Positions 1 through 5,768 of a stretch of DNA of 6,912 nucleotides are shown piece after piece. The notes under the pieces are model-generated. The model was given only the letters and a program-made list of their open reading frames with translations. It did no database searches and was not told the DNA's origin. Each line of letters opens with the position of its first letter. The stretch's first letter is position 1. The translations under genes and the position numbers were made by a program. The DNA lies in NCBI GenBank assembly GCA_964612065.1, contig CAZTCD010000144.1, forward strand, positions 1-6,912. The letters are read 5' to 3'. This DNA comes from JAKFYM01 sp964612065 (lineage in GTDB: Bacteria > Bdellovibrionota > UBA1018 > CAIPTA01).

Positions 1-729
1 CTGGTGCTGGTGGCGCTGCTCCTGGTCTGCTTTCCGATGATCGCGGAGTTCTCCCAGATCATCGGGGTGGAGATCGCGAAGTCCATCGACGATATGACCG
101 GGATCGACAAGGTGCTGGAAGCGGCTTCGAAGCGGGCGGAAGCCTACTCTTTCGACCTGAAGGGGCTGCTTACGCTGGGTAGCGATCTCATCATGGGCGG
201 GTTGGTGCTGATCAGCTTCGTGGTGCTGGTGGTGGCAAGGTTCTTCCTTCTGGCCTTTCAGCACTTCTACTGGTTCCTGCTGGTGGCCTTGGGCCCGTTC
301 ATGATCCTAGGCAGCTTGTTCGAGGCATCTTCCGGCATCACGAAAGGGCTTTTCAAGAACATGTTCCAAATTTCGGCCTGGCCGATCGTTTGGTCCGTTC
401 TTTCCGCATTTCTGAAAGCGCTGCCTTTCGCCTCAGCTTACTCGACCGAAGGCGGACTGGTAACGATCGTCACGCTCAACCTCATCATCGCCGTCGCCTT
501 GCTCTTTTCGCCGTTCATCGTGTCGCAGATCTGCGAGGGCGTAAGCCTGAGCGTCGGTAACACGCTTCGCACCGGAGCATTGCGTACCGTTGCGGTGGTT
601 GGAGGGCCGAAAGGCATGGCCGTCGCGGCCGCGAGCCGAACCGCTGCCGTCACTTCGAAAGCCGCGAGCGCCTACGCCGCAGCCAAAGAAGCAAAAATGA
701 TCCGAAAGTCAGGAATGAAATGGTCCTAA
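1..729 (+). CDS. VirB6/TrbL-like polytopic T4SS inner-membrane protein (3' part, start outside window)
   Basis: The reading frame is already open at base 1, so the N-terminus lies upstream of the window and about 242 residues are visible. Counting from the GTG at base 4, hydrophobic segments lie at about residues 1-14, 58-83, 88-106, 121-140 and 151-176. A charged, probably helical loop (about 22-53) follows the first, and an Ala/Lys-rich soluble tail ends the protein (about 205-241). The FYWFLLVALGPFMILGSLF stretch, followed by an amphipathic segment with Lys and Trp residues (KGLFKNMF...AWPIVW), is the kind of core seen in VirB6/TrbL/TraJ-type channel proteins. In known systems these proteins form the inner-membrane part of the conjugation channel. 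The downstream VirB9- and VirB10-like genes support the call. I infer the family from topology and context; the exact subfamily (VirB6, TrbL or the TraG N-terminal domain) cannot be told by eye. Confidence 0.66.
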   Translation: MVLVALLLVCFPMIAEFSQIIGVEIAKSIDDMTGIDKVLEAASKRAEAYSFDLKGLLTLGSDLIMGGLVLISFVVLVVARFFLLAFQHFYWFLLVALGPFMILGSLFEASSGITKGLFKNMFQISAWPIVWSVLSAFLKALPFASAYSTEGGLVTIVTLNLIIAVALLFSPFIVSQICEGVSLSVGNTLRTGALRTVAVVGGPKGMAVAAASRTAAVTSKAASAYAAAKEAKMIRKSGMKWS

Positions 730-730
730 A

Positions 731-738
731 AAGGGGGG
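731..738 (+). promoter_or_regulatory. Shine-Dalgarno for the VirB9/TraK-like gene
   Basis: AAGGGGGG lies directly after the stop codon of the VirB6-like gene. It is 4 bases before the ATG at 743, 7 before the ATG at 746, and only 1 before the TTG at 740. This rules against the TTG and leaves a tandem ATG-ATG start. Confidence 0.6.
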
Positions 739-742
739 ATTG

Positions 743-1411
743 ATGATGAGTCTAGCGTTGATTTGGTCGGCGGTCGCTTTGGCGGCACCGACGCCGGTTC
801 CTTTTCCGCTTTTCCTCAGGCAAGGATTCAGCTCGGTGCTGGAGTTCGATGAAAGCCCGCGTCGCGTAGTCGTGGGCGATCTTCAGAGCTTCCAGGTGGA
901 AAAAATGGAGAAGTCGCTCGTGGTAAGGGCGCAGACAGCCTACGCGACGAGCAATATGTTCGTTTACTTCGAAAAAGGAGACCCTCGCCTATTCGTGATG
1001 ACAGCCTCCGAGGACGCCGAACCGACAATCTACCGGAAATTCGAAGAGCAGAAACCTGAACCTAAAGCTGCGACTCCGGCGGTGAAGACGAAGTCAGTTC
1101 GGGAAACGAAAGTTCTCGTAGCGAAGTTCGATGGAAAAAAAGACTACCTGACCGTTGACGTACTGCTGGTCGCGGACGGAAAGGGAGTGATCCGTCCGAA
1201 CTGGGAGCTTGTAAGGCTGAAAAGCGGTGATTTAGCGATGAAGCCCACTAAGACCTGGGCGGAAAGGAAAGAAGTCCAAAGGGATTCCGAAGCTCGGGCC
1301 AGGTTCATTTTCGTAAAACCGAATGTGCCCAAGAACCTGCAGGAAGTTCGGCTAGTGATGCCGCTGCAGGGGCAAACGACTCCCATTTCATTGATCCTGG
1401 GAGGTCGATAG
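743..1411 (+). CDS. VirB9/TraK-like secreted T4SS core-complex protein
   Basis: This exported protein has about 222 residues. Its start is followed by a short hydrophobic signal (MMSLALIWSAVALA) ending in a signal-peptidase-I-like ALA/AP site. Unusually, the signal has no basic residue before the hydrophobic stretch. Residues about 24-88 (PLFLRQGFSSVLEFDESPR, then RVVVGDLQSF and VVRAQTAYATSNMFVYF) have the beta-rich pattern of the N-terminal domains of VirB9/TraK and secretin-like proteins. A Lys/Pro/Glu linker (about 100-120) leads to a second beta-rich domain that could be the VirB9-type C-terminal domain, which normally docks with VirB10 and the VirB7 lipoprotein. It precedes a VirB10-like gene, matching the traK-traB order of F-type systems. 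TTG at 740, ATG at 743 and ATG at 746 are all possible starts behind a G-rich Shine-Dalgarno at 731-738; 746 has the best spacing (7 bases). The family call is an inference from fold pattern and position. Confidence 0.62.
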   Translation: MMSLALIWSAVALAAPTPVPFPLFLRQGFSSVLEFDESPRRVVVGDLQSFQVEKMEKSLVVRAQTAYATSNMFVYFEKGDPRLFVMTASEDAEPTIYRKFEEQKPEPKAATPAVKTKSVRETKVLVAKFDGKKDYLTVDVLLVADGKGVIRPNWELVRLKSGDLAMKPTKTWAERKEVQRDSEARARFIFVKPNVPKNLQEVRLVMPLQGQTTPISLILGGR

Positions 1412-2227
1412 ATGAAGAATCCGAACTCCCCGTGGAATCGGCTGAAGGCCTGGCTGAAGAACCGTTGGTGCGGGTCGGATTATCCGGGCGGTGAGCAGCG
1501 TTTCCAGGTGCTCCTATTCGCGAAAGATGTGGCTACCTTTGTGCTGCTTCCCGTTCTGGCGGTTGTCCTGTCCCAAGCCATCACGGCGGGAGCCAGCTCG
1601 CCAAAGCGACGGGTAGCAGAGCCAAGAAAGACTGTGGCCGGGGAAACGCCAACCTCCCAGGTGCTCGAATTTGGGCCGGTGAAAACTAAGCATGTTACCC
1701 AAAACGTGGCATCCAGGGCGCCGGGCACTTTGGTGAAGGTGCGGCTATTGAACTCCGTGGAAGCGTACTCTACGACTCCTGTTCACGCCCAAATCATGGA
1801 CGGCGGCCTCGGCGGCCGTTTCTTGGGTGGCGTGCTGATCGGCGATGGAGCGAGCGATACGGGGGTGCAGAGGATAAACATCACCTTTCGCTTCGCCAGA
1901 GATCCGCGCCTTCAAGGAACTGCTTTTCCGGTAGCTGCCCGAGCGTTGAGCCTCAACGGCACTCTCGGCCTCGAGGCCCATCGGAAAGAGGGGATTTTCG
2001 CGCGCTCGGTATATCGGGGGGCTCAGTCGGGCGGTCAAGATGTCCAGGCCGCGCTCGATTCGCTGGATCTTAAGTCGATCGTGATCAAGGCCCTTTCAGC
2101 CGGGTTGCTTCAGGAGTTTGGCGGCGGAGCGGAAGTGGAACGAAATCGGGCCCAAGTGCTGGCACTGAAAGCTGGGACGGAGTTTTTCGCAGAGCTGACG
2201 GACTACTTTCCGACGGGTGGAAAGTGA
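1412..2227 (+). CDS. VirB10/TraB/TrbI-like T4SS protein
   Basis: The 271-residue protein has a basic cytoplasmic N-terminus (about 1-38, rich in Lys, Arg and Trp), one transmembrane segment (about 39-58) and a short periplasmic linker. Its C-terminal domain reads like VirB10/TrbI: GTLVKVRLLNSVEAYSTTPV at about 105-124, then a Gly-rich stretch with GGRFLGGVLIGD, INITFRFARDPRLQG at about 155-169, and a final VLALKAGTEFFAEL strand pair. VirB10-family proteins span both membranes, sense coupling-protein and VirB11 ATPase activity, and form the outer-membrane cap. This copy is short: family members are usually well over 350 residues, and the long proline-rich linker is missing. The start follows GGGAGG (1399-1404) with 7-base spacing and directly abuts the upstream TAG. 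The gene ends in a GTGA overlap with the coupling-protein gene. Confidence 0.76.
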   Translation: MKNPNSPWNRLKAWLKNRWCGSDYPGGEQRFQVLLFAKDVATFVLLPVLAVVLSQAITAGASSPKRRVAEPRKTVAGETPTSQVLEFGPVKTKHVTQNVASRAPGTLVKVRLLNSVEAYSTTPVHAQIMDGGLGGRFLGGVLIGDGASDTGVQRINITFRFARDPRLQGTAFPVAARALSLNGTLGLEAHRKEGIFARSVYRGAQSGGQDVQAALDSLDLKSIVIKALSAGLLQEFGGGAEVERNRAQVLALKAGTEFFAELTDYFPTGGK

Positions 2228-3699
2228 AGCCGGACTGGACCATTCTAGCGGCCCTGCTCGCCGTTTTAGGCGGGCTGCGCATTGCCAACTACTACGCGGG
2301 ACTATCAGGAGCTGACGCGCTCTTTGTTGTCATCGCTTCTCTTCTCCTCGCTCTTTTGGGATTGGTGCTGCTCTGGGAGTGGAAGTCGGTCTCAGCAAAG
2401 CGGCGTCGAATCCTGCGGGAACAGGTGCTGGATGTGCCCGCGGCGCTACGCTCGGCCTCGAAAACCGGAGTGCTCATGGGAGAAGAAGTAAACCTTCGCA
2501 TTCCGGTTTACCTGCCGGACTCGGTTCGCATGCGGCATGTGCATATCATTGGCGCGACCGGTTCGGGTAAGACCGAGAGCGTGATCCTGAACTTCCTTCG
2601 GCAAGATGTGGAAAGGGGGCTCGGGGCGGTGATTCTGGATGCGAAAGGGGACTTCTCCTTTCTCGCCTTCTTGAAAAAGGTAATCCCAGAACAGCGCTTG
2701 AAGGTCTTCGATCTGGGAGCTGCGAATAGCCTTTCTTACGATCCATTGGAAGCTGGCGAGCCCATGGAGGCAGCCCAGCGACTGTTTTCATCCCTGACCT
2801 GGAGCGAGGAGTATTACCAGAAGAAGGCCTTCGCGGCTTTGAAGCGAATCTTTCAAATTTTCCGGGAGCGAGAAAACAGGAATCCTCGCCTGGCCGAACT
2901 GGCGGAGATTCTCGAAACGCCGGTCTCTTTTTCGAACGCGGTAAGCTCCCATAGGTATCCGCTGAAGCAGGCCGAGAAGGACTACGCGGAGCTTGGCGGC
3001 CTGAAAGATCAGATCGACACGCTCTGCATGGGTTACTTGGCTAAGACGTTGTCGCCAGCCGGGACCTCCGATCTCAAGCTGGAAGGAGCCACGAAAGGGG
3101 AGGTTCTGTATTTCCGGTTGCAGAGCCTTATGTCGCCCCAGCTGGTTTCCGTGCTTGGCAGGCTGCTCATCAATCACTTAAATTTTTTCGCCGGAACCGC
3201 GCATCGGAATGGAGGGGCAGCAACCGAAGTCAAACTCATTCCAACCTATTTGGATGAGTTTGCTTCGTTTGTCTGCCCCGAGTTTGCAGACCTGATCTCG
3301 AAAGCACGCTCGGCCGGTTTCGCCCTGCACTTTTCCCACCAAAGCCTGGGGCAATTGAAAACCTTGGACGAAGGGTTTCTCGACAGCGTTACGGACAACT
3401 GTGCGACCAAGATCGTTCTCCGGGTAAGCAGCCCGGAAACAGCAGAATACTTTTCCCGCTCTTTCGGCACGAAAATCATCCAGAAGATCACTCAGCGAAT
3501 CACAAACGTTCAGGAAATCGAGAATGCGGAAGTGGTAGGTGAGGGCACTCAAAGAGAGGCTCACCAATTCCGAGCTTCGCCTGACTTGCTGAAAACTCTA
3601 CCCACTGGCACAGGCTCCGTTTTGGTGGCTCACGGGATGGAGACTTCGCAGGGGGCATCTACCGTGTTCCGCATCCGATTCCCAAAATTAGGGGGTTAG
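2224..3699 (+). CDS. VirD4/TraD-type conjugative coupling ATPase (T4CP)
   Basis: The 491-residue protein has two N-terminal membrane segments (about 6-24 and 31-51), a basic stretch (SAKRRRILR, about 57-65), then the RecA-like ATPase domain. Walker A is GATGSGKT at 110-117, and DAKGDFSF (139-146) is the conserved strand and acidic motif that follows it. Walker B is YLDEFASF at 342-349. The helical insert between them (about 180-285) corresponds to the all-alpha domain that contacts DNA or relaxase. SHQSLGQL at 371-378 matches the usual post-Walker-B glutamine motif. T4CPs are hexameric inner-membrane motors that recruit the relaxosome and pump DNA to the T4SS. The GTG start overlaps the stop of the VirB10-like gene as GTGA, implying coupled translation. 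There is no long acidic C-terminal tail as in TraD of F. The T4CP family assignment is secure; the subfamily is not, although a link to a MOBC-type relaxase recalls MobB with MobC of plasmid CloDF13. Confidence 0.93.
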   Translation: MKPDWTILAALLAVLGGLRIANYYAGLSGADALFVVIASLLLALLGLVLLWEWKSVSAKRRRILREQVLDVPAALRSASKTGVLMGEEVNLRIPVYLPDSVRMRHVHIIGATGSGKTESVILNFLRQDVERGLGAVILDAKGDFSFLAFLKKVIPEQRLKVFDLGAANSLSYDPLEAGEPMEAAQRLFSSLTWSEEYYQKKAFAALKRIFQIFRERENRNPRLAELAEILETPVSFSNAVSSHRYPLKQAEKDYAELGGLKDQIDTLCMGYLAKTLSPAGTSDLKLEGATKGEVLYFRLQSLMSPQLVSVLGRLLINHLNFFAGTAHRNGGAATEVKLIPTYLDEFASFVCPEFADLISKARSAGFALHFSHQSLGQLKTLDEGFLDSVTDNCATKIVLRVSSPETAEYFSRSFGTKIIQKITQRITNVQEIENAEVVGEGTQREAHQFRASPDLLKTLPTGTGSVLVAHGMETSQGASTVFRIRFPKLGG

Positions 3700-4035
3700 A
3701 TGAAGATCAGAATTTTGCTCATGGCATTCGCCTTGAGTGGTTGCTCGACCATGAACCAGTCCTTCCAGCTAGGCGGCGCGATGGGCTTTGCGGGAGGGGC
3801 ACTAGCGACGTATTCGGGGCACCGGGCCGGGGGCGTTACTCCGGACCTGGGCCAGATGGCTACCGGAGCTGGAATCGGCCTCGGGATCGGCTTGCTCACT
3901 TCCTACTTGGTGCATGGAGCGGTCGAGGAAGAAAGGCGACGAGACGCCTTCGACGAAACGGAGCTGCACTTCGGTGACCTGCCGCCGAGCCCTTTCCTGA
4001 TTCCGAAATCGCAGAAGCAAGGTGGTAAGCGATGA
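3700..4035 (+). CDS. Small glycine-zipper lipoprotein within the conjugation operon
   Basis: The 111-residue protein has a type II signal peptide: basic MKIR, a hydrophobic core, then lipobox LSGC with the lipidated Cys at residue 15. Serine at +2 predicts sorting to the outer membrane. The mature part has two glycine-zipper stretches, GxxxGxxxG at G25-G29-G33 and at G56-G60-G64, each in a hydrophobic segment that could insert into membrane or pack helix-to-helix. A charged segment (EEERRRDAFDE, about 76-86) and a proline-containing, Lys-rich tail follow. The ATG directly abuts the coupling-protein stop and follows GGGGG at 3691-3695. It overlaps the next gene by ATGA. I do not recognise a specific family. 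Candidates by position are a VirB7/TraV-like core-complex lipoprotein or a surface/entry exclusion protein, and the sequence does not decide between them. Confidence 0.8.
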   Translation: MKIRILLMAFALSGCSTMNQSFQLGGAMGFAGGALATYSGHRAGGVTPDLGQMATGAGIGLGIGLLTSYLVHGAVEEERRRDAFDETELHFGDLPPSPFLIPKSQKQGGKR

Positions 4036-4340
4036 GCAAGCGAATGCAAGTGGTGCTCAGCCAGGAGGCTTGGCAGATCGTAGAAGCCATCACGATGGAA
4101 GCCAGCGAAGGCTTCGAGGCGGGCAGCATCGGCTACTCGGACACCATCAACGAGCTGATCCTCTGCTCAAGGGTAGACGTGAAGGCCCTGCAGCTGAAGC
4201 ATACGGATCTTCGCCGCTCGCTTCGGGTGCTCGCTTCGAAAGACGATCTCGACCTCGACACGGTCCTGAAGGCGCTCAATGAGATCAAGGCCCAGGCCGG
4301 GAAACGAAAGGCACTTCCCGCGACTAAGGAGGTTGGATGA
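4032..4340 (+). CDS. Probable ribbon-helix-helix relaxosome accessory or regulatory protein
   Basis: The 102-residue soluble protein begins with a short strand-like segment (RMQVVLSQEAWQIVEAI, residues 4-20), then a Gly-containing loop and a second helix (YSDTINELIL, 35-44). This strand-helix-helix order matches ribbon-helix-helix DNA-binding proteins, though the loop (about 24-34) is longer than usual. The rest is helical and charged (about 50-90, including KALQLKHTDLRRSLRVLAS and TVLKALNEIKAQ), a plausible oligomerisation segment, and ends in a Lys-rich tail. Small RHH proteins beside relaxase genes (TraY, MbeC or NikA types) usually bind oriT, help load the relaxase and may repress their own operon. 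It overlaps the genes on both sides by ATGA, with AAGGTGG at 4019-4025 as Shine-Dalgarno. The fold is inferred by eye; a small helical protein of another kind remains possible. Confidence 0.6.
   Translation: MSKRMQVVLSQEAWQIVEAITMEASEGFEAGSIGYSDTINELILCSRVDVKALQLKHTDLRRSLRVLASKDDLDLDTVLKALNEIKAQAGKRKALPATKEVG
4326..4332 (+). promoter_or_regulatory. Strong Shine-Dalgarno for the relaxase gene
   Basis: AAGGAGG, 4 bases before the ATG at 4337, lies inside the end of the preceding gene. It is the closest match to the consensus in the transfer operon, which suggests the relaxase gene can be translated efficiently and does not depend only on the ATGA overlap. Confidence 0.65.
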
Positions 4341-5215
4341 CCGTAGCGCCTGGGACGAGGCGCCGGCAGGTTCTAGCGGCCCTGCACGAGCACGGTCCTC
4401 TTTCGCTTCGCACCTTGGAGCGCATTCTCAAGCCCGAGATGACCATCCGCAGGCTTCAGGAAACAACGAAGCGCCTACGGGACAAGGGGCTGATCGTTAG
4501 GCAGTTCGAAGACTCGTCGAAGAACAGCGAGTTTTATTATCAGCTCGGGGATTCTCCAGCCGCAAAAACGAAGATTACGGAATGGCTGAAGCTAGAGGAG
4601 GGAGATCTTCAGCATCCATGCGTAAGAGGCAAAGAGGTCAGGCATACCGAGCAGTGCGCTGTCTGGGCAGAGTTCCTCAAGTTGCTCTATCCGGAAGCGA
4701 AGGTGGTTCGGGATCTTAAGCTGAGAAGGGAACTTAAGCGCCAGGATGGCTATACTCCGGACCGGTTTGACCTCGACCTCGTGCCCGACATCCTGCTGGA
4801 ATTTCCGAAATCGTCTGATTCGGAAAAATTGCTCATCGCGGTCGAGATCGAGCGCACGCAAAAGTCTCGGGTCCGGCTCATGGCAAAGCTAAGGAAACTT
4901 GCCACTAGAACCCAGTTCGACGGAGTGCTCTTCGTATCCGAAAGCGAACAGGTTCTGGCGAATGTGAAGCGGGTATATCTGGGAGCCGAGCTGCGAAAGA
5001 CGAAGCGTATAGGACATTACTCTCAAGCGTTCTGCCTGTTTTTCGCGGGAGGAATCGACAGCGTTCAGGATTTTTCCTGCCATTCGGCGGAAGGAAAGGA
5101 AGTCCCGTTTCGTTTCTGGATCGACTCGATGAAAGCTACGCCGGTCAATTCTCGCCGCGAATACCAGCTTCTTTATCCAGCGTCGGTGCGCTGGAAAATG
5201 GATGACGAGTTCTGA
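4337..5215 (+). CDS. mobC: MOBC-type relaxase (replication-relaxation family): winged helix plus PD-(D/E)XK-like domain
   Basis: The 292-residue protein starts with a winged helix-turn-helix (about 8-57: RRRQVLAALHEHGPLSLRTL, then RRLQETTKRLRDKGLIVRQF and a wing ending EFYYQL). An Arg/Lys-rich linker follows. The C-terminal nuclease-like domain has VPD at 149-151 (D151), then AVEIERTQKSRVRL at 168-181, with E170, E172 and K176. The pairing of a PD strand with an ExExTxKS strand-helix is typical of MOBC relaxases (MobC of CloDF13) and the replication-relaxation family; these lack the HUH and Tyr motifs of ordinary relaxases. The expected role is to recognise and cleave oriT and hand the strand to the coupling protein. 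The context fits: the T4CP gene is two genes upstream, and an elaborate inverted repeat lies 48 bases downstream. AAGGAGG at 4326-4332 and an ATGA overlap fix the start. The alternative is a transcriptional regulator with an inactive nuclease fold; the acidic residues and Lys argue for activity. Confidence 0.72.
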   Translation: MTVAPGTRRRQVLAALHEHGPLSLRTLERILKPEMTIRRLQETTKRLRDKGLIVRQFEDSSKNSEFYYQLGDSPAAKTKITEWLKLEEGDLQHPCVRGKEVRHTEQCAVWAEFLKLLYPEAKVVRDLKLRRELKRQDGYTPDRFDLDLVPDILLEFPKSSDSEKLLIAVEIERTQKSRVRLMAKLRKLATRTQFDGVLFVSESEQVLANVKRVYLGAELRKTKRIGHYSQAFCLFFAGGIDSVQDFSCHSAEGKEVPFRFWIDSMKATPVNSRREYQLLYPASVRWKMDDEF

Positions 5216-5263
5216 AGCCCTGAGCGGGCCAAAGCATTGAAAGAACAAAAACTCTCAGCCGCA

Positions 5264-5370
5264 CCACCTTCCACCTTTCCCCTCTGAAGCTTCCTGACCA
5301 CTCCCCAACCACATCTTAAAAGATGTTGGGTTTGGTAGTGGTCAGGAAGACGGGGAAAGGTGGAAGGTGG
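5264..5370. repeat. Nested interrupted inverted repeat (possible oriT or regulatory hairpin)
   Basis: Three sets of arms are nested around one centre. The outer arms are perfect over 19 bp: CCACCTTCCACCTTTCCCC at 5264-5282 and its complement at 5352-5370. The middle arms are perfect over 13 bp: CTTCCTGACCACT at 5290-5302 and its complement at 5337-5349. The centre is ACATCTT/AAGATGT at 5311-5317 and 5320-5326, with AACC (5307-5310) able to pair with GGTT (5329-5332). Unpaired spacers are asymmetric (7 bases on the left and 2 on the right between outer and middle arms). No T-run follows on the + strand, so this is not a canonical intrinsic terminator. Position beside a relaxase gene and ahead of xis-int suggests oriT, but a protein-binding site or mRNA structure controlling xis is possible. 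Confidence 0.88.
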
Positions 5371-5430
5371 GTGGGGAGATAGAAGGGGATTTATTGGATA
5401 GGGATAATGAGGGAGAGGGGAGAGAAGAAA
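5352..5430 (+). repeat. G/A-rich tract with clustered G-runs
   Basis: The + strand is almost wholly G and A with few pyrimidines. G-runs of 3-4 lie at 5352-5355, 5369-5371, 5373-5376, 5385-5388, 5401-5403, 5411-5413 and 5417-5420. GGTGGAAGGTGGGTGGGG at 5359-5376 could form a two-layer G-quadruplex and overlaps the right arm of the inverted repeat, so the two structures would compete. The composition differs clearly from the neighbouring genes. Confidence 0.6.
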
Positions 5431-5491
5431 ATACAAATACACTGAGGATTCGGAAAACAGCGATTGGTTCAGGGCCGGGAAGGAGCTCGGC

Positions 5492-5495
5492 GGAG
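5492..5495 (+). promoter_or_regulatory. Shine-Dalgarno-like GGAG deciding the xis start
   Basis: GGAG lies 9 bases before the TTG at 5505 and 18 bases before the ATG at 5514. Spacing favours TTG, which would add only three residues ahead of the ATG. Confidence 0.4.
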
Positions 5496-5504
5496 AATTC
5501 CAGC

Positions 5505-5768
5505 TTGCAGCTCATGACGATTTCGGAGGCTGCTGTTTTCCTCAACTTAAAAATTTCTAAGCTTCGCTCCTTGGTTTTTAGAAAGGAGATTCCCTTTCTA
5601 AAATTTGGCCGGCTCGTGCGGTTCCGCGCGCAAGACCTGGAGGAATGGGTACTTGCGCACCGGAGCGCCCCGTCTGGATTCAGCCATGCCCACCGTGATA
5701 CAACTAACAAATCGATCTTTGAAATAGACACACGCTTCAACAAGGCCAATTCGAAAGGATTGCCATGA
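5505..5768 (+). CDS. xis: AlpA/Xis-type excisionase (MerR-like winged HTH)
   Basis: The product has 87 residues from the TTG at 5505, or 84 from the ATG at 5514. The region from MTISEAAVFLNLKISKLRSL to IPFLKFGRLVRFRAQDLEEW is a good match to the excisionase/AlpA-type HTH_17 pattern: T-x-x-EAA-x-x-L, then a recognition helix with the wing IPxxKxGRxxRFxxxDLxxW. Such proteins bend DNA at attachment sites and bias the integrase toward excision, or act as small transcription activators. A Ser/Thr/Asn-rich tail of about 35 residues follows. The gene ends in an ATGA overlap with the integrase gene, so the two are translationally coupled. The start is uncertain: TTG 5505 has a usable GGAG, ATG 5514 has none at normal spacing, and GTG 5367 would add a low-complexity extension inside the inverted repeat. 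Confidence 0.8.
   Translation: MQLMTISEAAVFLNLKISKLRSLVFRKEIPFLKFGRLVRFRAQDLEEWVLAHRSAPSGFSHAHRDTTNKSIFEIDTRFNKANSKGLP

Larger units (their letters stand above)
5216..5504. other. Non-coding region between relaxase and xis genes (candidate oriT/regulatory region)
   Basis: No convincing gene lies in this 289-base gap. It holds a short A-rich lead-in (5239-5252), the 107-base interrupted inverted repeat at 5264-5370, a G/A-rich tract to about 5430, and a leader to the xis gene. The xis frame stays open back to a GTG at 5367, but that extension would start inside the repeat and encodes low-complexity Glu/Gly/Asp-rich sequence, so I do not count it as coding. I see no convincing sigma-70 promoter; GATAAT at 5403-5408 is a fair -10 candidate without a matching -35 box. 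Confidence 0.6.

Noticed and set aside
2788..3567. Two back-to-back 129-codon open frames on the - strand
   Set aside because: They mirror the coupling-protein coding sequence, are adjacent only because of its codon pattern, and show no domain features.
5264..5370. Intrinsic terminator of the transfer operon
   Set aside because: No T-run follows the stem on the + strand; on the - strand a T-rich stretch exists but lies about a dozen bases beyond the stem and there is no - strand gene to terminate.
5265..5370. Terminal inverted repeats of a MITE or small insertion sequence
   Set aside because: The arms are nested with only a short centre, no flanking target duplication was found, and the outer arms are close to the relaxase stop rather than bounding a transposable unit.
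5367..5504. N-terminal extension of xis from GTG 5367
   Set aside because: It would start inside the inverted repeat, has low-complexity composition, and adds nothing to a compact excisionase fold.
5216..5504. CRISPR array, tRNA or other structured RNA gene in the gap
   Set aside because: There are no regularly spaced direct repeats, no tRNA cloverleaf or T-loop sequence, and the inverted repeat is a single nested hairpin.
5342..5749. 135-codon open frame on the - strand opposite the xis gene
   Set aside because: Its product is Ser/Pro/Leu-rich low complexity derived from the G/A-rich tract, and the + strand encodes a clear excisionase motif there.
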